NCBI GenBank assembly: GCA_964293155.1
Contig: CAXYYA010000052.1
Location: 1 to 19,993, forward strand
DNA from: JAQVEB01 sp028698105
GTDB taxonomy: Bacteria > Bacteroidota > Bacteroidia > Bacteroidales > Dysgonomonadaceae
Reading direction: 5' to 3'
DNA: 19,993 nt
How positions within the stretch are numbered: the first letter of the stretch is position 1; each line of letters begins with the position of its first letter. The notes under the pieces were generated by a model. That model saw nothing but the letters and a program-made list of their open reading frames with translations, did not search any database and had not been told where the DNA came from. Of the stretch, positions 1 through 6,963 are shown one piece after another. The position numbers were made by a program, and so were the translations under genes.

Positions 1-372
1 AATATATTTTACTGAATATCAAAAGAATATGACTTATTCAGCAGACCCTAATTAAGTTGTTAGTTCTTATGAATAGTGTATTCCTCAACGATTCTATTGC
101 CAAAAAAGGAGTAAAAACAGAAAGATTCCACGCACTTGCGGAAAATTTGGGTTCTATGGATTAAAACAGGCTCCTCTATTTATAAAAACAGTTGCACACT
201 GTAAATGTTTTGTTTTTGAGATGACACAAATATTTATTAATGATAATTAACAATTCGAATCAAACCTCTAACGGATTGAATAAAAATATAATATCGGATT
301 AAATGATCCTATTTTCATATAATGATTCACGGTATCAGACATAAAAAAGATAAAGAAAGTGTTATGAACGAT
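1..372. other. gene-free AT-rich stretch at left edge
   Basis: No recognisable gene lies here. A short open frame with an ATG at 69 and a stop at 162-164 on the plus strand encodes 31 codons. It resembles nothing I know and has no clear ribosome binding site. A small inverted repeat, ACAGT/ACTGT at 188-192 and 198-202, is followed by a T-rich run and could be a weak plus-strand terminator for something to the left. The rest is AT-rich and lies downstream of the minus-strand Dabb gene, where I see no convincing terminator hairpin. Confidence 0.5.
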
Positions 373-786
373 TTACACCGAATCGTAAATTTGTACCCTG
401 TTCCACCAATCGGCATATTTTTCACGAAACTCGTCGTGAATGGGATGTACCTGATACACTTCGTGATCGTCGGGGTTATCGAAAATCACCAGTAAAGAGA
501 ATGTATAGGTGGTATCTATAATTTCCCGGTTTGTGCCGGCCGGCGTACCGATATGTTTGTAACGAATGGTTTCGATGGCGGCCAGTTCCTCCAGCGCTTT
601 GCGAAAATCGGCTTTCACCTGCGCATTATCGGCTTCTTTCAGCCAGAAAAAAACATGATGTACGAACATCCCGCTCAGATCGTTGCTTTTTTCGGATGAA
701 GCGCAGCCCGATAATACGGGCAATGCTCCAACTGCGCTAACAGTAGCCATTTGTTTTAAGAATTTCCGTCTTGCTGATTGTTTCAT
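373..786 (-). CDS. Dabb (stress-responsive A/B barrel) domain protein, Tat-type lipoprotein signal
   Basis: This 137-residue protein has a short N-terminal export signal and one Dabb domain (about residues 40-135), a ferredoxin-like barrel that usually dimerises. The signal shows a twin-arginine motif, RRKFLK at residues 6-11, then a hydrophobic stretch and a lipobox ending LSGC (Cys28). Export by Tat and lipid anchoring are therefore likely. Domain signs are the opening strand VHHVFFWLK and the late motif YQVHPIHDEF. The gene starts 23 bases after the stop of the Gfo/Idh/MocA gene at 810-1793 and is probably cotranscribed with it. Dabb proteins include plant and bacterial polyketide cyclases and many of unknown function. 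No catalytic role can be assigned from sequence. The family call is firm; the substrate is unknown. Confidence 0.85.
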   Translation of the reverse strand: MKQSARRKFLKQMATVSAVGALPVLSGCASSEKSNDLSGMFVHHVFFWLKEADNAQVKADFRKALEELAAIETIRYKHIGTPAGTNREIIDTTYTFSLLVIFDNPDDHEVYQVHPIHDEFREKYADWWNRVQIYDSV

Positions 787-809
787 AATGTTTATCTTTT
801 TCGTTGTTC

Positions 810-1793
810 TTATTGATGGATCGTTCCCAAAATCTTATCCATTGCCCAATTGGCGCGTGTTGCCGAAGCACAGGTACTAACAGGCATCTCACCTTTACCG
901 TTCAGGTAGTTCACGATACTTTGGATCAGGTAAAACTGAATGTTCTCGGGGTTTTCTTCCATAAATTCCTGCGATCCTTCGGAAGTTTCCAGCACGATGG
1001 GCGTAAACCCGAATGTAGAACACGTGAGTTTACCTTTCGTGCCAACAAAATCAATCACATCCGTGCGGGTATCTTTCGGCCCTACAAACGTCCAGCTTCC
1101 GCTGCCCAGCGCACCCGACGCAAAACGGAAAGCTCCGCTTAAGGTATCTTCCACATCGTACAGGCCGCCGATGTTGGCCGTAAAGCCTTCGGCATGGGTG
1201 ATTTCGCCCAAAAGGAAATCGAGCAAATCCAGTTGATGCGAAGCCAGATCGTAAAAATATCCGGCTCCGGCGAGGTTTTTCTTTACCCGCCAGGGCAGGG
1301 TTTCGGGTTGCATATCTTCGTCGCGCGGCGGAAGGGCAAACCGGATCTGTACGGTAGAGATTTTTCCCAGCGCGCCATCGTCAATCAATTGTTTCACACG
1401 CAAAAAATACGGCAGCGTGCGCCGGTAATACGCCACGAAACAAGGCACGCCCGTTTCTTCCGATACTTTTTGTATCTCAAGGCATTCTTCGTACGAAGCT
1501 GCCAACGGCTTTTCAACATATACCGGCTTGCCGGCTTTCATCGCCGCAATGGCGTATTCGGCATGCGATCCGGGAGGCGTAGCGACATAAACAGCCGTAA
1601 CTTCGGCGTCGTTGATCAAATTTTCGGCGTTATCGTACCACCTGCCGATTCCGTGCCGTTCGGCATAATCTTTCGCCTTATCGCCGTCGCGACGCATCAC
1701 CGCCACAACCCGCGATCCGTCCACTTTGTTGAAAGCCGGGCCGCTTTTCTTTTCCGTTACGCTTCCGCAACCGATGAATCCCCAATGTACCAT
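810..1793 (-). CDS. Gfo/Idh/MocA family NAD(P)-dependent oxidoreductase, cytoplasmic
   Basis: The 327-residue protein has an N-terminal Rossmann fold and a C-terminal alpha/beta substrate domain, the normal size for the family. The dinucleotide-binding turn is GFIGCGSV at residues 5-12. The ATPPGSHAEY segment is at 71-80, and the catalytic-region EKP motif is at 94-96 (lysine 95). A conserved histidine lies in YDLASHQLDL near residue 186. No signal peptide is present, unlike the second family member at 5552-6937, so this one should act in the cytoplasm. Family members oxidise or reduce sugars, inositols and related compounds, and the sequence does not give the substrate. The Dabb gene follows 23 bases downstream. 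The upstream gap to ccsBA is 143 bases of repeat-rich DNA, so it may have its own promoter, though I found no clear TAnnTTTG element. Confidence 0.93.
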   Translation of the reverse strand: MVHWGFIGCGSVTEKKSGPAFNKVDGSRVVAVMRRDGDKAKDYAERHGIGRWYDNAENLINDAEVTAVYVATPPGSHAEYAIAAMKAGKPVYVEKPLAASYEECLEIQKVSEETGVPCFVAYYRRTLPYFLRVKQLIDDGALGKISTVQIRFALPPRDEDMQPETLPWRVKKNLAGAGYFYDLASHQLDLLDFLLGEITHAEGFTANIGGLYDVEDTLSGAFRFASGALGSGSWTFVGPKDTRTDVIDFVGTKGKLTCSTFGFTPIVLETSEGSQEFMEENPENIQFYLIQSIVNYLNGKGEMPVSTCASATRANWAMDKILGTIHQ

Positions 1794-1797
1794 ATTA

Positions 1798-1899
1798 ATT
1801 GAAAATTGAAAATTAAAAGTTGAAAATTAGACCGCTTCGCTAATAGATAATAGACAACTTAACAGGCAGATGTCCCATTGTTGAATATTTAAATTGTCT
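1798..1899. repeat. AT-rich intergenic repeats with an imperfect inverted repeat
   Basis: Bases 1798-1829 are built from reiterated GAAAATT/AAATT words. An inverted repeat follows: AGACAACTTAA at 1852-1862 against TTAAATTGTCT at 1889-1899. This gives 11 pairs, one of them a T-G wobble in the minus-strand RNA, around a 26-base loop. It lies downstream of ccsBA and upstream of the cytoplasmic oxidoreductase. It may be a weak terminator or the relic of a short repeat element. No T-run follows the stem, so a classical intrinsic terminator is not supported. Confidence 0.4.
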
Positions 1900-1919
1900 A
1901 ATATCTGTTTGTCTATCAG

Positions 1920-1959
1920 TCTATTTGTCTATTTGTCTATTTGTCTATTTGTCTATTTC
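1920..1959. repeat. 8-bp tandem repeat spanning the ccsBA stop codon
   Basis: Five head-to-tail copies of TCTATTTG occupy 1920-1959, the last ending in C instead of G. On the coding strand of ccsBA the unit reads CAAATAGA. The repeat supplies the final codons and the TAG stop (1937-1939) of that gene. The unit is not a multiple of three, so copy-number change would shift frame, but TAG recurs in every unit and limits any tail extension. Confidence 0.9.
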
Positions 1960-4363
1960 TTGATGAGATTATCCCCAAAACGCCAATAGCCGCAAATGCC
2001 ACCGCAATGTACAAAAAAATGGCGGAAACGCCATCGGTTTGCCCATACGAATGCATGCCGCTTAATAAATAATTCACCCCGAGGAACGTCATCAACACGG
2101 AAGAGAAAGCAAAAACCGATAATAAATTAAACAGCCAGTCGCTGTTCCATTTCTTCACTATGTGCAGATGTGTGACAACGGTGTAAACGATCATGGTGAT
2201 CAGCGCCCAGGTTTCTTTGGGATCCCATCCCCAGTAGCGTCCCCAAGATTCGTTAGCCCAAATGGCACCCAAAAAAGTACCGATGGACATCAACGCCAGC
2301 CCTACCATCAGCGCCATATTGTTGATAATACTCAACTCACGGATACGATATCCGGCAAGCGGATTTTTTTTCGAAAAAGCAAGCAGCGACAGATTGGTGA
2401 TCCCCAGCAGGAATCCGATACCGAAAAACCCGTAAGCCGCCACAATAACCGCCACGTGAAACATGAGCCACGGCGACCGCAGTACAGGCACAAGCGTGCC
2501 GATTTGCGGATCCATCCAATTGAGGCTCGACACAAACAGAATAACTCCGCCGAAGAGCGTGGCCAGCGCCATCGTAAGCGCGCTTTTGCGCCCGAAAACA
2601 AGTCCGGCCAACACCGTTGCCCACGCCACATACACCATGGTTTCATACGAATTGCTCCAGGGCGCGTAACCCGAGATGTACCACCGCATGCCCATGCCGT
2701 AGATGTGAAACAGAAATACCGCAAAAATCCCCACCGATAACACGGTAACGACCACACCGGCCCATTTTCGTTTTTTCAGTAGCTGCATGAAGGCAAAAAC
2801 AAGCAGCAGGCCTCCAAAGATAAAATAACCCAGTTTGCACCGGTCGAATATACGCATGTTATTGTACCGTATCTCGGCCGATATTTTTTCGGGATTGATA
2901 TGCGAACCCGCATCATTCTTCCGTTGATATTCTTTGATCACACCAAGCACCTGATCGGGTTTACTCCAGTCGCCGCTGCGCAGCGAATGATTGACTTCCG
3001 CCAGATACCACGCGAAGGAGCGGGTAACAAACAGCGAATCTTCCTTCGGAAAAGCGGATAGATTATCTCCCGGAGCATACCAGGTGTGCCCGGGATCATT
3101 CGGGTCGGGAAAAATGCTCAGCAAACCGTAATTCAACAGTTGAAACACGATATTCACCCTTTCGTCCAGTTTCAGCATATCTTTTTCCGTGCGTGTCCGC
3201 TCTGCCGGAGCTTTGTGGTATAACTCCTGCAGTTGCGGCAGAAGTTTGTAGTTCCCGTTCGCATCAAAAAACTGCGCATACGACGCGTAATCTTCCGGCA
3301 ATTGATACCGTGCCGAAATATCGTTGTTCTCAACCGCGATAAACGGAACCTGAATCCACATTTGCGGCATGGCAAGGAACCCGAGCAAAAACTGATCGGA
3401 ATTCAACCTGCCGATCTGCTGCTCCTTGTATATTTTCCGCAATATTTCGGACGAAAACGTATTTACCGGCATGATCCTTCCGCCGGATTGCATCGGAAGC
3501 GCGCCAAAGGCGGAGGCGTGTGAAATGCTCACAGCATTCTTTTGCACGGCTTCCATCATGGATTCCCCCGGCATGGTTTGCGCCGAGGCGGTAATGGAAA
3601 AGATCAGCAAAAACAACACAGCCGGAATATTTTTGGCAGCGTTTCTCACCTCTTTCAAGCGGCGGTTCAACTTCCAAAAGCGGGAGTTTTTGGTGACAAA
3701 AACAAGCAGAAACCCCACGAGAAGCAGAAAATAACCCGTGTAGGTGATGATTCGTCCGGCCACATCTTTGTTCGCGGAAAGAATGGTTCCCTGCTCATCC
3801 TGATCGTATGACGCCTGAAAAAAGCGATAGCCTTTTACGTCCAGCACGTTGTTCATAAACACCTTCGCTTCGCGCGTTTCTCCGTCGACATGTACGATCA
3901 GGTCGCTCTCGTAAGACGAAGGGCTTGCCGAGCCCGGATAGCGGTTGAGCCTGAAATCGGTCAGTTCCAGGCTGAAAGGCAGTTTTTCAAACGACATCCC
4001 CCGGGAAGAACGAATAACCATCTCATCGATGATCTGCCCTTCGCGAATATGCACCGAACCTTCTTTGCCGAACAGGTGCGTAACCATTGCTCCCGCGAGA
4101 ATCACGATAAATGCCGCATGCACCGTTACCAGCGCCCATTTCTTTCGTTTGATATATGCTTTTTCGATCAGGATCAGCACGAAGTTTACCACCAGCAGAA
4201 ACTGCAGGAAGATAAACAACGGCGAATAATACACCAAAAGCTTCGCGGCTTCCGTGCCGCGGTACTTTTCGACAAACGTGGCCGCCGCCATTACCGCGGC
4301 ATACAGCAACAGCAGAACGATGGTGGTTTTATAGGATGAGAGGAATTGTTTTATTTTTTCCAT
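1937..4363 (-). CDS. ccsBA: fused cytochrome c biogenesis protein CcsBA (ResB-CcsA), haem export and ligation
   Basis: This 808-residue integral membrane protein joins the ResB/CcsB half (N-terminal, about 1-230) to the CcsA half (C-terminal, about 500-800). It is the single-protein form of the System II cytochrome c synthetase common in Bacteroidota. Such proteins carry haem across the inner membrane and attach it to CxxCH motifs. The tryptophan-rich haem-handling motif WGRYWGWDPKE is at residues 707-717. Candidate haem-ligand histidines sit in membrane segments, for example in MFHVAVIV, in HLHIV and near residues 82 and 96. A large periplasmic region separates the halves. It stands alone here, without nrfA or other haem-assembly genes, but a tetrahaem client is encoded at 6964-8544. 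Its last codons and stop lie inside an 8-bp tandem repeat. Confidence 0.95.
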   Translation of the reverse strand: MEKIKQFLSSYKTTIVLLLLYAAVMAAATFVEKYRGTEAAKLLVYYSPLFIFLQFLLVVNFVLILIEKAYIKRKKWALVTVHAAFIVILAGAMVTHLFGKEGSVHIREGQIIDEMVIRSSRGMSFEKLPFSLELTDFRLNRYPGSASPSSYESDLIVHVDGETREAKVFMNNVLDVKGYRFFQASYDQDEQGTILSANKDVAGRIITYTGYFLLLVGFLLVFVTKNSRFWKLNRRLKEVRNAAKNIPAVLFLLIFSITASAQTMPGESMMEAVQKNAVSISHASAFGALPMQSGGRIMPVNTFSSEILRKIYKEQQIGRLNSDQFLLGFLAMPQMWIQVPFIAVENNDISARYQLPEDYASYAQFFDANGNYKLLPQLQELYHKAPAERTRTEKDMLKLDERVNIVFQLLNYGLLSIFPDPNDPGHTWYAPGDNLSAFPKEDSLFVTRSFAWYLAEVNHSLRSGDWSKPDQVLGVIKEYQRKNDAGSHINPEKISAEIRYNNMRIFDRCKLGYFIFGGLLLVFAFMQLLKKRKWAGVVVTVLSVGIFAVFLFHIYGMGMRWYISGYAPWSNSYETMVYVAWATVLAGLVFGRKSALTMALATLFGGVILFVSSLNWMDPQIGTLVPVLRSPWLMFHVAVIVAAYGFFGIGFLLGITNLSLLAFSKKNPLAGYRIRELSIINNMALMVGLALMSIGTFLGAIWANESWGRYWGWDPKETWALITMIVYTVVTHLHIVKKWNSDWLFNLLSVFAFSSVLMTFLGVNYLLSGMHSYGQTDGVSAIFLYIAVAFAAIGVLGIISSRNRQIDK

Positions 4364-4388
4364 AAAGGGATATTTCTATGAACGGTTA

Positions 4389-4396
4389 CAAAAATA
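4389..4396 (-). promoter_or_regulatory. candidate promoter -7 element for ccsBA
   Basis: The minus strand reads TATTTTTG here, an exact match to the Bacteroidota -7 consensus TAnnTTTG, 25 bases before the ccsBA start codon. A TTG lies 15 bases upstream, which is shorter than the usual -33/-7 spacing. The AT-rich setting makes chance matches easy, so this is tentative. Confidence 0.35.
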
Positions 4397-4544
4397 GCAC
4401 AAAAAGGGAGACAATGCTTACAGCTTCGTCAAAAAAAACAAAGGTACAGCCACTGTGTCCGACTATCGGCGGATCGTCTCCCGTTGGAGAGCGATTGCAA
4501 TTAACTCCCATCCGGTCGTTGAACGTTGTTTCGCCTTCACCCAC

Positions 4545-4573
4545 AAAAAAAGCGCAACCATTCGGGCTGCGCC
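4545..4573 (-). terminator. intrinsic terminator after the isomerase gene
   Basis: In the minus-strand RNA an 8-bp stem, GCGCAGCC with GGTTGCGC (one G-U pair, loop CGAAU), is followed directly by seven U residues. On the plus strand the arms are 4552-4559 and 4565-4572, and the A-tract is 4545-4551. It lies about 65 bases past the stop of the TIM-barrel gene ending at 4637 and should end that operon before ccsBA. Read on the plus strand, the downstream run is only CTTTGTATT, so it is mainly a minus-strand terminator. Confidence 0.85.
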
Positions 4574-4589
4574 TTTGTATTACAACAAA

Positions 4590-4628
4590 CATCCGACATC
4601 AGTCATCGGTCATCGGACATCCGTCATC
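4590..4628. repeat. degenerate 7-bp tandem repeat
   Basis: Five units of the pattern CATCNGN (CATCCGA, CATCAGT, CATCGGT, CATCGGA, CATCCGT) and a partial sixth run in register from 4590 to 4628. They lie between the isomerase stop codon and its terminator. The fixed CATC core with a variable second half suggests an old expanded repeat. No function is evident. Confidence 0.8.
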
Positions 4629-4636
4629 AAACATTC

Positions 4637-5545
4637 CTACGCCTCTTTCCACTGCTTTTTCAGCAATTCCACTGCGTAGGGAACCGCAATTTCGCGCTGT
4701 CCCTGCAGGCCGCACTCAAAGCTCACATACTTGTCGTAACCCAGCATTTTCAGCCCTTTAAAACCGTTCACATAATTATCGGCTTCGCCGTCTTCGCCCG
4801 GCATGCTGCGGCGTTTACGGCTGGCCACATGTACATGCTGCAGATGGTCTCCACCGGAGATGAATGCCCCCATATCGGAGTTCTCTTCCCACGTCATGTG
4901 CCAGAAATCGCCCATGCAGGTTACGCCCGGGTTATTGATGTCGCGGCAAATGGAGGCGGCATCGCCCACCTGACGCAGATAAAATGCTTCTTTGCGATTG
5001 AGCGGCTCCAAAATAACGGTTGTACCATGTTTGTGAGCAAAGCTACCAAGTTCGTCCAACTGTGCGCAAAGAAAATCGCGCGTTTCCTGCGTGTGGGGCA
5101 TCACCGGTTTTTGCGAATTAAACGCGGGAACCATGATCACGCCCGTAGAACCGAGTTCTTCCGCAGCCAGAATGATCTCTTCCATCGAATTGCGGAATTT
5201 CTTCCGCACGTCGGGATCGGTGGAGAGGATAAACCCGTCGAAACCGGCGCAAACGGCACTCACTTTGATGTCGCGGCCTTTCAGGGCGTCGCGGATTTCT
5301 TTCACACGGCCCTTCAACCCTCTGCCACCGGGTTCGAAACCGACAACTCCGTGCTTTTCCATGAAATCAAACTTTTCTTTCAGGTTTTTGCCCGGGGCAA
5401 TTCCTTCCTGAAACGAAAGTTTTAACGGGAGGTTGTTGGCTTTCGCCGATTTAGCAGACGATGTCAATGAAGAACACCCGCCGGCTGCCAGAAGGGCAGA
5501 GCCGGCAAGTGTTGTTTTTATGAAATTTCTTCTATTGAAGCTCAT
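4637..5545 (-). CDS. exported TIM-barrel sugar isomerase/epimerase-like protein (AP-endonuclease 2 superfamily)
   Basis: The 302-residue protein begins with a Tat-type signal: RRNFIK at residues 5-10, a hydrophobic core, then Cys24 in AAGGC as a possible but imperfect lipobox. The rest is one xylose-isomerase-like TIM barrel. Likely divalent-metal ligands, by analogy with the family, are Glu180 in ILEPLNR, Asp213 in MGDFWHM, His239 in HVHVASR and Glu277 in SFECG. Cytoplasmic relatives include hydroxypyruvate isomerase and sugar epimerases. Exported relatives in Bacteroides pair with Gfo/Idh/MocA enzymes and act on keto-sugars. The start lies six bases past the stop of the exported oxidoreductase at 5552-6937, so the two are almost certainly cotranscribed and probably act in sequence. 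An intrinsic terminator follows. Lyase, isomerase or epimerase activity cannot be told apart from sequence. Confidence 0.88.
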   Translation of the reverse strand: MSFNRRNFIKTTLAGSALLAAGGCSSLTSSAKSAKANNLPLKLSFQEGIAPGKNLKEKFDFMEKHGVVGFEPGGRGLKGRVKEIRDALKGRDIKVSAVCAGFDGFILSTDPDVRKKFRNSMEEIILAAEELGSTGVIMVPAFNSQKPVMPHTQETRDFLCAQLDELGSFAHKHGTTVILEPLNRKEAFYLRQVGDAASICRDINNPGVTCMGDFWHMTWEENSDMGAFISGGDHLQHVHVASRKRRSMPGEDGEADNYVNGFKGLKMLGYDKYVSFECGLQGQREIAVPYAVELLKKQWKEA

Positions 5546-5551
5546 ACGCGT

Positions 5552-6937
5552 TTATTTTTTGTCTTGCGCTTTTCCCGGTACGGGAACGGTGAATCCGGTC
5601 ATATCCATTTTACCCATGTTCAGGTCTTTTGGCGTATAATCGAGAGCTGCAGCCGTCATTTCGTCCCACTTGGTTTCGGCGCCGGAGTAAGCCGATTCGC
5701 GTCCCATTACGGCAGCCATATTGGCAATAGCCGTTTCAGAAGCTTGTTCGATGGTTTTTCCTGCGCGAATGTGGTTGATCAGATCAACATGTTCCAGTGT
5801 GTAAGGATCGGTTTGTTTGAAGTTTGTTTTCTCGGCTTCGCCGTCGTATTGCCAAACCACATTTCCGGCAAGGTCTTTAATTACATGACCGCCGTTGCTC
5901 GACCACGAACCTTTGGTTCCCTGAATAAATTCGCTCACATTGTTGGCGCAACCGTCTATCTGGCGGCACATGCTGTGCATGTGAATACCGTTTTCCATGG
6001 TGAAATCAACGCTGAAATTATCGTACTGGTCACCCGTTACGCGGCGCTGACGCGAGCCGAAAGCAACTGCGCTTACCGGTTTCAGTCCGCTGAACCACGT
6101 GAATACATCAATATTATGCACGTGCTGTTCCACGATATGATCGCCCGACAGCCATTTCCAGTTCACCCAGTCGCGAACCATAAATTCGAAATCGCTCCAG
6201 CCGGGTTGGCGATCGCGATACCACAACATGCTTTGGTTCCAGTAAACTACGCCGCCGGTGATCTCGCCAATAGCGCCGTTCATGATCTGCTTGAACGATT
6301 CCACATAGCTGCGCTGGTGGTGGCGCTGCGTTCCGGTAACTACGCACAAATTCTTGGCTTGCGCCTGTTTAGCGGCGGCAACGAGCGTACGATAACCTAC
6401 CGAGTCAACAAATAACGGTTTTTCCAGAAAACTGTGTTTGCCTTTTTCCACGGCATATTTAAAATGCTCGGGGCGGAAGAACGGCGGGGTGGCTACCAAC
6501 ACCACATCCACATCGCTGTCAATAACCTGTTTATATGCATCCAAACCCACAAAACGTTTTTCGGCAGGAATATCAATATTCTTTTCCGATTTTAATTTGC
6601 CTGCCAGCTCATCTACCCTGTCCTGAAAAACATCGGCCAAGGCTACAATCGTTACGCCGTTGGCGGCGTTCAGGAAGTTCATGGCTGCGCCCGATCCACG
6701 TCCGCCGCAACCGATAACACCGGCTTTCAGTTCTTTGCCGTCTGTTGCCATATCGGGAAGCTCGGGAATGTAATACGTTCCCGGTTCTCTTAACGGCGTG
6801 TTGGCACTTTTTCCTTTTTTGTCACTGCTGCAGGATGTAAGAAAACCCGCAGAACCTGTTCCGATGACACCAACCGCTCCTGCCACGGCAGAAGTTTTAA
6901 TGAATGTACGTCTGGTTAATTTGTTTTCTTTTTTCAT
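5552..6937 (-). CDS. Tat-exported Gfo/Idh/MocA family oxidoreductase
   Basis: This 461-residue protein carries a Tat signal with RRTFIK at residues 9-14, a hydrophobic stretch, and LTSC (Cys36) as a possible lipobox. The mature part has a Rossmann domain with GVIGCGGRGSG at 73-83, EKP at 172-174, and the second-domain motif GDHIVEQHVHNID at 265-277. The length is typical of secreted family members in Bacteroidota. Exported members usually hold NAD(P) tightly and recycle it within the reaction. Known activities include glycoside C3 oxidation and the GH109-type NAD-dependent glycosidase reaction, and either would fit. The gene lies 26 bases after the cytochrome-SUMF1 gene and six before the TIM-barrel gene, forming a three-gene unit. 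Family and export are firm; the reaction is inferred. Confidence 0.92.
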   Translation of the reverse strand: MKKENKLTRRTFIKTSAVAGAVGVIGTGSAGFLTSCSSDKKGKSANTPLREPGTYYIPELPDMATDGKELKAGVIGCGGRGSGAAMNFLNAANGVTIVALADVFQDRVDELAGKLKSEKNIDIPAEKRFVGLDAYKQVIDSDVDVVLVATPPFFRPEHFKYAVEKGKHSFLEKPLFVDSVGYRTLVAAAKQAQAKNLCVVTGTQRHHQRSYVESFKQIMNGAIGEITGGVVYWNQSMLWYRDRQPGWSDFEFMVRDWVNWKWLSGDHIVEQHVHNIDVFTWFSGLKPVSAVAFGSRQRRVTGDQYDNFSVDFTMENGIHMHSMCRQIDGCANNVSEFIQGTKGSWSSNGGHVIKDLAGNVVWQYDGEAEKTNFKQTDPYTLEHVDLINHIRAGKTIEQASETAIANMAAVMGRESAYSGAETKWDEMTAAALDYTPKDLNMGKMDMTGFTVPVPGKAQDKK

Positions 6938-6963
6938 ATCGTTAAATTTGTTTTAGAAAGTAT

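Noticed and set aside
69..164. 31-codon plus-strand open frame near the left edge
   Set aside because: It is too short, has no clear ribosome binding site and matches no known small protein; it may be chance.
1194..1802. 202-codon plus-strand open frame
   Set aside because: It is antisense to the cytoplasmic oxidoreductase, with no recognisable domain or ribosome binding site.
1920..1959. CRISPR array
   Set aside because: The units are contiguous 8-mers without spacers, and no cas genes are present. The same holds for the 7-mer array at 4590-4628.
4526..5425. 299-codon plus-strand open frame
   Set aside because: It lies antisense to the well-supported TIM-barrel gene, runs through the terminator and tandem repeat, and its translation resembles no family.
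5564..6415. 283-codon plus-strand open frame
   Set aside because: It is antisense to the Gfo/Idh/MocA gene with clear motifs; it is a mirror of that gene's codon bias.
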